The translations under genes and the position numbers were made by a program. Positions 41,069-49,417 of a stretch of 64,000 bases of DNA are shown here, piece by piece. The notes under the pieces are model-generated. The model did no database searches, was not told the origin of the DNA, and saw nothing but the letters and a program-made list of their open reading frames with translations. Source of the stretch: CAWEQO01 sp963811225 (GTDB lineage: Bacteria; Chloroflexota; Anaerolineae; Anaerolineales; Anaerolineaceae); assembly GCA_963811225.1 (NCBI GenBank), contig CAWEQO010000004.1, positions 124,001-188,000 on the forward strand, given 5' to 3'. Position 1 is the stretch's first letter, and every line of letters starts with the position of its first letter.

Positions 41069-42379
41069 TTATGCTGCCTCCGTCGGAGCGGTTGTGTCCG
41101 TGGCCGGTTTCACGACAGCGCTGTTGGCTGTGTGCGCCTGGGTTGTGAGGATGCGCGCTCCAAAATCTCGGATCCGCTGCGGGATGATTTGCTGCAGGTA
41201 GGGGATCTCATAATTGCCGAACAGGCCGTTCGGTTTGATCAACATCATGATCAGCAGCAGCACCGGGTAAACCACGAACCGCCAGGTCTCAAAGCCTTGC
41301 GGCAGGAACAGGCGCAGGAAGCCTTCCAGCACCAGCGCCCAGGCAAACGATGCGAACACCGTGCCTGTGACACTGCCCAGACCGCCGAACACGATAATGA
41401 TCATCGGGTCGAACGATTTGATGAAGTTGAAGGTATTCGGATGCAGGAAGCCGTTGATGTGGGCGTATAGTCCGCCCGCCAGCCCGGCAAACAGACTGCC
41501 GATCACGAAGGTGAGGTTCTTGTAATTGGCCACATCGATGCCCATGGCCTTGGCGGCGATCTCGTCTTCACGGATCGAGACGATGGCGCGCCCATGGCTG
41601 GACTGGAGCAGGTTGCGGGTGACGACGATGGTCAGCATCAGGAAAAAGAACACCCAGAACCAGGTTGTGATCTTGGGGATGCCGATCATGCCGCGTGCGC
41701 CCTTCATCTCCTGGAACCCGAGCAGGGTGTCGGAGTTGTCGAGCAGCACCTTGATGATGATGGTGAAGCCCAGGGTGGCGATGCCGAAGTAGTCCGAGCC
41801 GAGGGTGAGCACCGGCAGACCGAACAGAAAACTGATTTCGGCGGCAATCACGCCGCCCAGGATGACCGCCAGCAAGTACACGATCGTCAGACTGATGGAT
41901 GGACCGAAAAGGTTTAGCACGGCGGTGAGCGGACCGCTCAGGAAGCCGCCCAGGTAGACCGACACGACGCCCAGAATGCCGACCGCGATCAGGTACAGGG
42001 TGAACGCCGAGAGCGCATCCAGGCCGCGGATTTTGCTGACAAGATTACCGATGAGCAAAATCGCCAACCCGGAAAGCGCTGCCAACATCAGGACCACGGT
42101 CAGACCGAGGGCGCTGTTGTTGTTGACCCAGCGGTAGGTGATATCGGCCGAGGTATAGGCGCCGATGGCATAGAAGCCCCATTGACCCAGTGAGAATTGG
42201 CCGTTGAAGCCGTAGATCAGATTGAGGCCCAGGCTGACAATCGCCATCACAGCCCCGGTACGGATAATGGTGTACCAGAACGTGTTGAGCGCTCCAGTCG
42301 AGATTAACACCTGGACGACTACAAACACCAGGAGTGAAATTCCAAAGAAAAGGACCGTACTGCGTGGAAGATTCTTCAT
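41069..42379 (-). CDS. livM: Branched-chain amino acid ABC transporter permease LivM
   Basis: A 436-residue permease of the LivM type. About ten hydrophobic segments include IVSLGLNLIYGFNGQFSLGQWGFYAIGAY (the conserved GxxGQxSLGxxxFxxIGAY) and GARGMIGIP, SREDEIAAKAMGIDVANYKNLTFVIGSLFAGLAGGLYAHI (the EAA-like coupling loop, written here as SIREDEIAAKAMG). It is about 100 residues longer than Escherichia coli's transmembrane core, mostly in an inserted helical hairpin and a C-terminal Ala/Thr-rich tail. ATG at 42379 with GTAGGACGGCG upstream, eight bases after livH. Confidence 0.93.
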   Translation of the reverse strand: MKNLPRSTVLFFGISLLVFVVVQVLISTGALNTFWYTIIRTGAVMAIVSLGLNLIYGFNGQFSLGQWGFYAIGAYTSADITYRWVNNNSALGLTVVLMLAALSGLAILLIGNLVSKIRGLDALSAFTLYLIAVGILGVVSVYLGGFLSGPLTAVLNLFGPSISLTIVYLLAVILGGVIAAEISFLFGLPVLTLGSDYFGIATLGFTIIIKVLLDNSDTLLGFQEMKGARGMIGIPKITTWFWVFFFLMLTIVVTRNLLQSSHGRAIVSIREDEIAAKAMGIDVANYKNLTFVIGSLFAGLAGGLYAHINGFLHPNTFNFIKSFDPMIIIVFGGLGSVTGTVFASFAWALVLEGFLRLFLPQGFETWRFVVYPVLLLIMMLIKPNGLFGNYEIPYLQQIIPQRIRDFGARILTTQAHTANSAVVKPATDTTAPTEAA

Positions 42380-42386
42380 CGCCGTC

Positions 42387-43517
42387 CTACGCTTTCTCAC
42401 GGGACGGTTCACCGAAGAGACCGGTGGGCCGGACCAGCAGAACGATAATCAGGATGCTGAATGCGATCGCGTCGCGCATGGGTGTGGAGATGTAAGCGGC
42501 GCTCAGCGTCTCGGCCTGTCCCATAATCAGTGCGCCAACCAGCGCGCCGGGGATGCTGCCGATGCCTCCCAACACTGCGGCCACGAAGGCTTTCAGGCCG
42601 GGGATGATGCCCATCCAGAATACGATGGTCGGGTAGGCAATCGCATACAACATGCCGGCCACACCGGCCAGCGCGGCGCCGAAGGCGAATGTGATCGAAA
42701 TGATCGCATCAACGTTGATACCCATCAGGCGGGCGGTCTCTTTGTCGTAAGCGACAGCGCGCATGGCCCTGCCGACTTTTGTGCGCTGCACAATGAAGTT
42801 GAGCAAGAACAGCAGCAGCAGAGAAGAGATGACGATGATGATGAAAATATTCGAGAAGATAATACTTCCGTCTGGAACCGCAACTCCCGGCTCAATTCTT
42901 CCAAATCCGAGGGTTGGGTTGACATACCAGGTAACAACTTCGAACGGTCGTTTATAGGTAATGAAGTTGGGCGAAAAGACGAAGTCTAACGCGCCAAAAT
43001 ACTCCAGGAAGAACGATACACCGATGGCAGTGATCAGGGCGGAAATTCTGGGCGCATCGCGCAGCGGCTTGTAGGCCACCCGCTCAATGATAAACGCCAG
43101 CAGGGCGCTGGCCCCCATCGACAAAATGGCGATCAGAACAGAAGCGATGATCTGGGAGGCCATCGGGGGCAGGCTTGGAATGATCATTTGGGGTAAGGCG
43201 GTCAGATTGAAGCGGGTTACCGCGTAAAAGCTGACGAATGCGCCCACCATAAAAACATCGCCGTGAGCAAAATTGATCAAGCGGACGATGCCGTAAATCA
43301 TGGTATAGCCAAGCGCAATGAGTGCGTAAACAAATCCGAGCTGGAAGCCGTTGACGACCTGTTGAAGAAACAGGGCCGGATTTGCAACTAGCTCAACGCC
43401 CAATTTCCAGGCTGCAAGTAGGCCAATTGAGATGAGAAGCCCTCGCCCCAACCAACGTTTCTTGATCACGTAAGTAAGAACCGAGGGAAGTGGTGGTGCA
43501 GTTGTGGCAGATTTCAT
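42387..43517 (-). CDS. livH: Branched-chain amino acid ABC transporter permease LivH
   Basis: A 376-residue LivH permease. VNGFQLGFVYALIALGYTMIYGIVRLINFAHGDVFMVGAF (the LivH signature NFAHGxxxMxGA) and AYDKETARLMGINVDAIISITFAFGAALAGVAGMLYAI (coupling loop) identify it. It has about 60 extra N-terminal residues with one more hydrophobic segment. Start ATG at 43517; an upstream ATG at 43559 lies inside the hairpin at 43544-43569 and is less likely. It forms the channel with LivM. Confidence 0.93.
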   Translation of the reverse strand: MKSATTAPPLPSVLTYVIKKRWLGRGLLISIGLLAAWKLGVELVANPALFLQQVVNGFQLGFVYALIALGYTMIYGIVRLINFAHGDVFMVGAFVSFYAVTRFNLTALPQMIIPSLPPMASQIIASVLIAILSMGASALLAFIIERVAYKPLRDAPRISALITAIGVSFFLEYFGALDFVFSPNFITYKRPFEVVTWYVNPTLGFGRIEPGVAVPDGSIIFSNIFIIIVISSLLLLFLLNFIVQRTKVGRAMRAVAYDKETARLMGINVDAIISITFAFGAALAGVAGMLYAIAYPTIVFWMGIIPGLKAFVAAVLGGIGSIPGALVGALIMGQAETLSAAYISTPMRDAIAFSILIIVLLVRPTGLFGEPSREKA

Positions 43518-43543
43518 AGGATGGCTCGTTTCAGGATAAGAGT

Positions 43544-43569
43544 TGGGGGCGGCATTCATGCCGCCCCCA
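43544..43569 (-). terminator. Intercistronic hairpin between livJ and livH
   Basis: TGGGGGCGGCA pairs perfectly with its complement across a 4-base loop. It lies 18 bases past the livJ stop, suited to protect or partially terminate the abundant binding-protein message. Confidence 0.7.
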
Positions 43570-43586
43570 AAAAGCTTTCTCTTCGA

Positions 43587-44723
43587 TTAAGGAGAAACCG
43601 AATCGACGAACGTGATCTTGTCGGGCGTGATACCAAGCACGGCGGCAGACTTGATCGGGTCGTGGAACTGGTCGAAGGTGATTTTACCGGAGACGCCTTC
43701 CATTTCGAGCGAAGCGAGCGCGTCTTTCACCTTGGCGGGATCATCCGAGCCGGCTTTCTCGATGGCGGAGAGCAGCAGGTTGGTGGCGTCGTAGGACAGC
43801 GTGGCGAGCGCATCCGGAACCGCCCCGTACTCAGCCTGGTAGTTCTTCACCCAGTTCTGAACGATCGAGCGGGTATCTTCTGGCGAATAGTGGTTCGAGT
43901 AGAAACCACCCGCAGCGGCTGACTTATCCAGGTCGGCCGAGTCCCAGCCATCGCCGCCCATCATGACCGCAGTCACGCCTTTTTCCTTGGCTTGCGCTGC
44001 AACCAGATTGACGATGTTGTAGTAATCCGGCAGGAACAGGACTTCTGCCTTGCTATCGGCCACCTTGGTCAGGATCGCCGAGAAGTCGGTATCCTGCTGG
44101 GTGTAGGACTCTTTGCCCACGATCTGATTGCCCATGTCGGTCCAGGATGATTCGAATGCTTCCGCCAAACCGCGGACGTAGTCATTCCCCTGATCGAACA
44201 TGACGAAGGCGGTTTTGTAGCCCTTGCCGTTGGCGAATTTTGCCATCACTGCGCCCTGGAACGGGTCGATGAAGCAGGCGCGGAAGACGTACTGCTTGAC
44301 CGTGCCATCGGCGTTGCGCGTGACGGTGGGGTTGGTGGAGGTCGGGCTGATCATCACGACACCCTGCTCCTCAGCGATCTCCGAGATCGGGATCGAGGCG
44401 CTGGAGCAAACTTCACCGACAATGAATTTGACGCCATCCTGGTCGATGACCTTATTGGCGGCGTTCACGGCCGGGTCGGGGGTGCACTGCGAGTCTTCAA
44501 CAATGGTGTCGATCTGGCGACCGAGCACGCCGCCCTTAGCGTTCCATTCCTTGACGGCCATGAGGAAGCCGTCTCGGGTGGAGGCGCCGAAGGTCGGGAC
44601 AGGGCCACTCAACGGTGACAGGTTGGCGATTTTGATGGTTGAGGATGCAGCCGGTTTTGGGGCGCATGATGCAACGACCAATGCCATGAGTACGAAAATC
44701 ATGAAAAACTTGTATTTCTTCAT
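43587..44723 (-). CDS. livJ: Branched-chain amino acid-binding lipoprotein (LivJ type)
   Basis: A 378-residue periplasmic-binding protein of the Peripla_BP_6 class. The signal peptide ends in VVASCAPKP (lipobox with Cys20), so it is a lipoprotein. IKIANLSPLSGPVPTFGASTRDGFLMAVKEWNAKGGVLG, IGEVCSSASIPISEIAEEQGVVMISPTSTNPTVT, FMFDQGNDYVRGLAEAF-like and NLVAAQAKEKGVTAVMMGGDGW fit the family. It captures leucine, isoleucine, valine or similar ligands for LivHMGF. ATG preceded by AGAGGAGAAAAGGGAG. It heads the operon. Confidence 0.93.
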   Translation of the reverse strand: MKKYKFFMIFVLMALVVASCAPKPAASSTIKIANLSPLSGPVPTFGASTRDGFLMAVKEWNAKGGVLGRQIDTIVEDSQCTPDPAVNAANKVIDQDGVKFIVGEVCSSASIPISEIAEEQGVVMISPTSTNPTVTRNADGTVKQYVFRACFIDPFQGAVMAKFANGKGYKTAFVMFDQGNDYVRGLAEAFESSWTDMGNQIVGKESYTQQDTDFSAILTKVADSKAEVLFLPDYYNIVNLVAAQAKEKGVTAVMMGGDGWDSADLDKSAAAGGFYSNHYSPEDTRSIVQNWVKNYQAEYGAVPDALATLSYDATNLLLSAIEKAGSDDPAKVKDALASLEMEGVSGKITFDQFHDPIKSAAVLGITPDKITFVDSVSP

Positions 44724-44774
44724 CTCCCTTTTCTCCTCTTGTGATTTAGATGTGGTTCTTTACAGCAATGCGTT

Positions 44775-44813
44775 TTATTGGCTAACGCCTAAAACCTCGA
44801 TATATACTTTTAT
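44775..44813 (-). CDS. Possible 12-residue leader peptide of the liv operon (ATA start)
   Basis: On the minus strand AAAAGGAGGTGGTGGC stands seven bases before an ATA that opens a 13-codon frame reading (M/I)KVYIEVLGVSQ-stop, about 50 bases upstream of livJ. Five of twelve residues are Val, Ile or Leu. The ribosome binding site is too good to be chance, but the start would be the very rare ATA and no clear antiterminator hairpin follows. Leader-peptide control is therefore a hypothesis. Confidence 0.35.
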   Translation of the reverse strand: MKVYIEVLGVSQ

Positions 44814-44986
44814 GCCACCACCTCCTTTTACTCGCTTGAGCTTAGTAAAAAAGTGAATCTTGGCAATTGAAGTTAGAATGCTAGAGGAACCTGGATTGGG
44901 TGTCCTTGCGTTTTGAATGCGATACTTCACCCGAAGGAAGCGTTACTTTCCGCTTAAGGATCTGATTACATTACTCTTAATGGGAA

Positions 44987-45000
44987 GTGAATTTATTCAC
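44987..45000. promoter_or_regulatory. GTGA-N6-TCAC dyad upstream of the liv operon
   Basis: GTGAATTTATTCAC is a perfect 14-base palindrome of the CRP/FNR half-site type. It lies about 265 bases upstream of livJ and 375 upstream of the aminotransferase start, so either could be the target. Confidence 0.4.
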
Positions 45001-45137
45001 GTCATGTTACATCATTAATCCTCTTTTTGTCAAGCGATTTTCATCGGTTCTTAATAATTCATATGTAAAAGGTCATGCACTATATATGACGCGGGCACGG
45101 GATGTGTAAATTGGAATGGGATCTGACAAGCGAGTCT

Positions 45138-45207
45138 CCGAGAGATGGCTGGGATGTGGGCGCAGCCCAGCATCGCATCCCACTGCAGCGCATTCCCCCA
45201 TTCTCGG
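45138..45207 (+). promoter_or_regulatory. Nested hairpin in the aminotransferase 5' leader
   Basis: Three stacked helices can form: CCGAGA(G)ATGG with CCATTCTCGG, TGGGATG with CATCCCA, and TGGGC with GCCCA. It lies 170 bases upstream of the start at 45377, past a candidate promoter. No known riboswitch class was recognised. Confidence 0.4.
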
Positions 45208-45376
45208 GCAGGCACTTGGGAACTATATCCATGTTTTCCATGAAATCTAACAGTAGTCCGGATTAATTTGTGGTGATAAGATAAAGAAGCGAGGAGTGTT
45301 TATCGTCCACGCCTCGAGCCACTCCAATCAACTGGAGCGGTTTAAAGACCGGCTACCATTTCGAAGAGGAAGGCCA

Positions 45377-46519
45377 ATGGAGACTGATTTTCTGAAGTTG
45401 ATGATCCCTGGACCGATCCAGCCAGACCCCGCGGTGCTGGATGCATTAGGGAGCCCCGTACAGGCTCACTATGGCCCTGCCTGGCTCAAGGTTTACGGCG
45501 GAACCGTGGACCTCTTGAAGCAGGTCTTCAAGACGGAGGGCGATGTGTTCGTCATGCCTGGTTCCGGCACGGCTGCCGTCGACGCCTGCATCGGCAGCAC
45601 ACTGTCGACCGGCGAGAAGTGCCTGATCGGCAACAACGGCTTCTTTGGAGAGCGCCTGGAACAGGTGGCCCGCAGCTACGGGCTGGAAGTCATTCCGGTC
45701 AGCGCCCGGTGGGGCGATGCCCTGCGAGCCGCCGACTTCGCCGACGCTTTTCGCGCCCATCCCGATGCCAAGGCGGTCATCGTCGTCCATCTCGAAACCT
45801 CCACCACGGTCGTCAATCCGATCGAAGAGATCAGCAAGGTGGCCCACCAGAACGGCGCGGCTATGATTGTGGATGCGGTCTCGTCACTGGGCGGTGTGCC
45901 AATGGAGATGGATGCCTGGGGCATCGATCTATGCGCTTCTGCTTCCCAGAAGTGCCTGGGGGCCCCTCCCGGCGTGGCCCCAATCGCCGTTTCGCCACGC
46001 GGTTGGGAGTTCATCGACCGCAATCCGAACAAGGGCCATGGCTGGTTCGGCGATTTGCGCGTCTGGCGCTGGTATGTGCAAAATTGGGGCGATTGGCACC
46101 CTTCCCCGGTCACCATGGCGGTCAACAACATCTTCGCCCTGCGCGAAAGCCTCGAACAATTGCTGGCGGAAGGCATCCCACAGCGCCTTGAGCGCTACTG
46201 CCGGCTGGCCTTGCGCCTGCGTGAAGGCCTGCGCAGCGTGGGCATGCCGCCCTTCACCCCCGACGAGCGCATGGCGCCGGTGCTGACTGCCGCCTACGCT
46301 CCCGACGGCGTACCGAGCGGTCAGATCGTCTCCTTCCTCGAAAACGAACGTCACATCAAGATCTCCGGCGGCCTTGGGGAGCTCAAAGAAACCCTGTTCC
46401 GGGTCGGCCACATGTCGCCCGTCCTGACCGAAGCCGATATTGACGAGGTCATCGACGCCCTGCGCGATTTTCGGGTGGAGGTAGTTCCTTCCAATGCCAG
46501 GAGCGGAGCGCATCCGTAG
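45377..46519 (+). CDS. Class V PLP-dependent aminotransferase (serine/alanine-glyoxylate type)
   Basis: A 380-residue aminotransferase of the SPT/AGT branch. Substrate and cofactor motifs are MIPGPIQPDPAVLDA, VMPGSGTAAVDACIGS, the PLP-binding Asp in VDAVSSLGGVPMEMDAWGIDLC and the Schiff-base Lys in ASQKCLGAPPGVAPI near residue 194. KISGGLGELKETLFRVGHM closes the C-terminal domain. It would use alanine or serine with glyoxylate or pyruvate; the exact pair is not determined. ATG at 45377 with AAGAGGAAGGCC upstream; the frame extends 27 codons upstream but without motifs. Monocistronic, followed by a 38-bp inverted repeat. Confidence 0.9.
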   Translation: METDFLKLMIPGPIQPDPAVLDALGSPVQAHYGPAWLKVYGGTVDLLKQVFKTEGDVFVMPGSGTAAVDACIGSTLSTGEKCLIGNNGFFGERLEQVARSYGLEVIPVSARWGDALRAADFADAFRAHPDAKAVIVVHLETSTTVVNPIEEISKVAHQNGAAMIVDAVSSLGGVPMEMDAWGIDLCASASQKCLGAPPGVAPIAVSPRGWEFIDRNPNKGHGWFGDLRVWRWYVQNWGDWHPSPVTMAVNNIFALRESLEQLLAEGIPQRLERYCRLALRLREGLRSVGMPPFTPDERMAPVLTAAYAPDGVPSGQIVSFLENERHIKISGGLGELKETLFRVGHMSPVLTEADIDEVIDALRDFRVEVVPSNARSGAHP

Positions 46520-46521
46520 AA

Positions 46522-46601
46522 GAGCAGTTACTCAAGCAGTAAAAGAGCAGGCCGGCGTTATTGAACGCCGGCCTGCTCTTTTACTGCCTGAGTAACTGCT
46601 C
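46522..46601. repeat. 38-bp inverted repeat, TAACTGCTC family, copy 3 / terminator
   Basis: Arms 46522-46559 and 46564-46601 pair at 37 of 38 positions across ATTG. The outer part has GAGCAGTTACTCAAGCAGT, the complement of the TGAGTAACTGCTC module seen at 47.9 kb; the inner part is AGAGCAGGCCGGCGTT. It starts three bases after the aminotransferase stop. Confidence 0.85.
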
Positions 46602-46703
46602 ATTTCTCTCCACTTTCTGCTTTCTTCCCCATTTCAATTGCCTTTTCCCCCCCTCTGCTCTATAATAGATTCACTATACTCATTCCGAGAGGAGGAAAAA
46701 GTA

Positions 46704-47816
46704 ATGGCTAGTGTCTTGTACGATCACGTGTACAAACGATTCGGTGACTTCATCGCGATCCATGATCTCAACCTCGATGTTGAGGACAAAGAGTTCCTCG
46801 TTCTGGTTGGGCCATCAGGCTGCGGGAAGACCACGGCCCTGCGCTGCCTGGCAGGATTGGAAGAGATTTCGGAAGGCCAGGTGGTGATTGGCGATCAGGT
46901 GGTCAACGATGTGGCCCCCAAGGATCGCGATATTGCCATGGTGTTCCAGTCTTACGCTCTCTACCCCCATATGACCGTGTTCGACAATATGGCTTTTGGC
47001 CTGAAACTGCGCAAAGTGCCCAAAGACGAGATCCGGTCGCGCGTCGAAGACGCCGCTCAGATCCTGGGCATCGAGCACCTGCTCAAGCGCCGCCCCCGCG
47101 AGCTCTCCGGTGGACAGCGCCAGCGTGTTGCCGTCGGTCGCGCCATCGTCCGCGAGCCGAAGGTGTTCCTGTTCGACGAGCCTCTGTCCAACCTGGATGC
47201 GAAGCTCAGGGTGCAGACCCGTTCTGAAATCAGCAAGCTGCACCAGCGCCTCCAGACCACCTTTATTTACGTGACCCACGATCAGACCGAGGCCATGACC
47301 ATGGCTTCTCGGATCGCGGTCATGAATAAGGGCCGATTGCAGCAACTGGATACCCCCCAGAAACTGTACGACACCCCAGACAACCTTTTCGTAGCCGGCT
47401 TCATCGGCTCACCGGCCATGAACTTTTTCCCTGCCCACATCCGTAAAGATGACGGAGTGCTGTATGTGGACACCGAGACCTTTGCGGTGAAGATCCCCGA
47501 GGACCGCACTTCCACGTACCAAATGCTGGCGGGCAAAGAGGTCATCTTCGGCATCCGCCCGGAGGACATCCACAACCCCGATTTTGTCCCTGCCAACATC
47601 CACGCCTCCCCGGTTGAATCCAAGGTGGACGTGACCGAGTTGATGGGTAACGAAATCTTCCTCTACCTGATAGCAGGCAAGAACAATTACGTTGCTCGCG
47701 TCGATCCTCGCACTCGCTTCCAGATCGGCGATCAGGTTCAGGTGGTCTTCAACATGGATAACTTCCACATCTTCGACCCCTCGAAGGATGCGGAAAATCC
47801 GGTTGCGGTCCGTTAA
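46704..47816 (+). CDS. Carbohydrate ABC transporter ATP-binding protein (UgpC/MsmX type)
   Basis: A 370-residue ATPase with the N-terminal ATP-binding domain and C-terminal MalK-like regulatory (TOBE/OB) domain. Walker A GPSGCGKTT near residue 37, Q loop MVFQSYALYPHMTVFDNMAFGLKLR, signature LSGGQRQRVAVGRAI, Walker B VFLFDEPLSNLDAKLR, then IGSPAMNFF, GIRPEDI and the terminal VVFNMDNFHIFDP. UgpC/MsmX ATPases often serve several sugar or glycerol-phosphate transporters, and no permease is adjacent here, consistent with a shared ATPase. ATG follows GAGAGGAGGAAAAAGTA. Confidence 0.93.
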   Translation: MASVLYDHVYKRFGDFIAIHDLNLDVEDKEFLVLVGPSGCGKTTALRCLAGLEEISEGQVVIGDQVVNDVAPKDRDIAMVFQSYALYPHMTVFDNMAFGLKLRKVPKDEIRSRVEDAAQILGIEHLLKRRPRELSGGQRQRVAVGRAIVREPKVFLFDEPLSNLDAKLRVQTRSEISKLHQRLQTTFIYVTHDQTEAMTMASRIAVMNKGRLQQLDTPQKLYDTPDNLFVAGFIGSPAMNFFPAHIRKDDGVLYVDTETFAVKIPEDRTSTYQMLAGKEVIFGIRPEDIHNPDFVPANIHASPVESKVDVTELMGNEIFLYLIAGKNNYVARVDPRTRFQIGDQVQVVFNMDNFHIFDPSKDAENPVAVR

Positions 47817-47846
47817 TCCTTTCCAGAAAAGCTCGACTGAGTTAAA

Positions 47847-47880
47847 CTTTGTAGCGCAAGAACTTTCTTGCGCTACAAAG
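47847..47880. terminator. Terminator-like hairpin, 16-bp stem
   Basis: CTTTGTAGCGCAAGAA pairs perfectly with its complement across a 2-base loop, 31 bases after the ATPase stop. The following CTATTTATT is only weakly T-rich. Confidence 0.7.
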
Positions 47881-47898
47881 CTATTTATTGCCAAAGAG

Positions 47899-47968
47899 TA
47901 ACTGCTCAGGCAGCGGCGTTTTGCAGGGAGCACGCGCTGCTGCACAAACACCGCTGCCTGAGCAGTTA
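47899..47968. repeat. Palindromic repeat, TAACTGCTCAGGC family, copy 4
   Basis: Outer arms TAACTGCTCAGGCAGCGG (47899-47916) and its exact complement (47951-47968) flank a 34-base interior that can itself fold (GCAG/CTGC). It lies in the gap between the UgpC-type gene and apgM. Confidence 0.8.
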
Positions 47969-48053
47969 TGCCCAAATTTTAGTTGGAAAGTGTCAGGTAG
48001 GGCGTCCATGGATACCCGCAGATCGAACCGGCACTTGAAAAGGGAGGAACACA

Positions 48054-49262
48054 ATGCCTTTTGAGAACTTGAATGAATTAGTCAGCCCGAATAAATCCAA
48101 GATTGTCTTGCTGATCATGGACGGCCTGGGCGATATTCCCTTCGAGCCGGGCGGAAAGACTTCACTCGAAGCCGCCAACACACCCAACATGGACCGGTTG
48201 GCTACCGAGGGCACCCTTGGTCAGACCATTCCGATCGAGCTCGGCATTACACCCGGCTCCGGCCCGGCGCACATGTCGCTGTTTGGCGTGGACCCGGTTG
48301 CTCGCGAGGTGGGGCGCGGCGTGTTGGAGGCTTTCGGGGTGGGAATGACCGTTCGCCGGGGTGAAGTGGCCGCCCGCGGCAACTTCTGCAGCGTCGATCA
48401 GCAAGGCCTGATCACCGACCGCCGGGCCGGCCGCATCCCTTCGGAACAGGCTCTGCCGCTGGTGGAGCGCTTCAACCAGATCCAGCTGCCGGGCGTCAAG
48501 ATGGAAGTGCGCCACGTCAAAGAGTACCGCTTTGCGGTGGTCATGCGCGGCGAGGGCCTCTCGCCCGACCTGGACGAGACCGACCCACAGAAGACCGGCG
48601 TGAAACCGCTGGAGGTAGTCGCCAAGAACCCGGCTGCTCAGCACACGGCCGATCTGTGGAATGAGTGGATCCATAAAGCCTGGGACCTGCTCTCCGACCA
48701 GGAAAAGGCCAACTGCCTGACCCTGCGCGGCTTCGCCACCGACCCCGGCCTGCCGCAGTACGCCGAGATGTACGGCCTGCGGGCCGCCGCCATCGCCGTC
48801 TACCCCATGTATCGCGGGGTTGCACAGCTGGTGGGCATGGACGTGATCGAATTCGATGGTGAGAGCCCCAGCGATGAGTTCGCCGCCCTGAAGCGGGTCT
48901 GGGACGATTATGACTTCTTCTTCGTGCACATTAAGAAGACCGACAGCTACGGCGAGGACGGCAACTTCGACGGCAAGATGCACATCATTGAAGGCGTCGA
49001 TCAGGCCCTGCCCGAGCTGCTGGCGCTCAAGCCGGACGTGCTCATGATTACCGGCGACCACTCCACGCCCTGCAAGCTCAAGAGCCACTCCTGGCACCCG
49101 GTGCCGTTCCTGCTGTGGGCTCCCGCTTCCGTGCGGGTAGACGACCAGACCGCTTTCGGTGAGACGAACTGCGCTCACGGCGGCCTGGGCACCTTCCACT
49201 CTTTGGAAGCCATGCCGCTGGCCATGGCGCACGCCCTGCGCCTGGCGAAGTTCGGCGCATAA
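48054..49262 (+). CDS. apgM: 2,3-bisphosphoglycerate-independent phosphoglycerate mutase, archaeal type
   Basis: A 402-residue ApgM, interconverting 3- and 2-phosphoglycerate in glycolysis with metal and a serine phosphoenzyme. IVLLIMDGLGDIPFEPGGKTSLEAANTPNMDRLATEG supplies the metal-binding Asp, PGSGPAHMSLFG carries the catalytic Ser region, and GDHSTPCKLKSHSWHPVPFLLWAP and NCAHGGLGTFH supply further ligands (DH..H). The family is common in archaea and in Chloroflexota. ATG follows AAAAGGGAGGAACACA. No glycolytic neighbours are in the window. Confidence 0.95.
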   Translation: MPFENLNELVSPNKSKIVLLIMDGLGDIPFEPGGKTSLEAANTPNMDRLATEGTLGQTIPIELGITPGSGPAHMSLFGVDPVAREVGRGVLEAFGVGMTVRRGEVAARGNFCSVDQQGLITDRRAGRIPSEQALPLVERFNQIQLPGVKMEVRHVKEYRFAVVMRGEGLSPDLDETDPQKTGVKPLEVVAKNPAAQHTADLWNEWIHKAWDLLSDQEKANCLTLRGFATDPGLPQYAEMYGLRAAAIAVYPMYRGVAQLVGMDVIEFDGESPSDEFAALKRVWDDYDFFFVHIKKTDSYGEDGNFDGKMHIIEGVDQALPELLALKPDVLMITGDHSTPCKLKSHSWHPVPFLLWAPASVRVDDQTAFGETNCAHGGLGTFHSLEAMPLAMAHALRLAKFGA

Positions 49263-49333
49263 TCAGGTTACCGGCCTGCGTTCATTGACCGGTCTCTGGT
49301 CCAGAGGACCGGTTGGTGAAACCATTCGATGAA

Positions 49334-49387
49334 GTAGTTGATTCGTTTAAAGCGTGTTGTACCCATTTCTAAAAACGAATCAACTAC
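49334..49387. terminator. Inverted repeat between apgM and comB, 15-bp stem
   Basis: GTAGTTGATTCGTTT pairs perfectly with AAACGAATCAACTAC across a 24-base loop. A smaller hairpin (ACCGGTC..GACCGGT type, near 49288-49315) precedes it. They end apgM transcription or isolate comB. Confidence 0.55.
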
Positions 49388-49417
49388 CTCTGTAAGGCCG
49401 GCCCATTTTTTATATCG

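Larger units (their letters stand above)
44724..45376. other. Divergent intergenic region, liv operon / aminotransferase gene
   Basis: About 650 bases without a conventional gene. On the minus strand there is a perfect ribosome binding site leading into a 12-codon leader candidate (44775-44813). A GTGA-N6-TCAC dyad lies at 44987-45000. On the plus strand TTGTCA at 45027 with TTAATA 18 bases on may be a promoter, followed by a nested hairpin (45138-45207) in the aminotransferase leader. Confidence 0.6.

Noticed and set aside
48162..49232. A 356-codon open frame antisense to apgM
   Set aside because: A mirror of codon bias; no start signals and no motifs.
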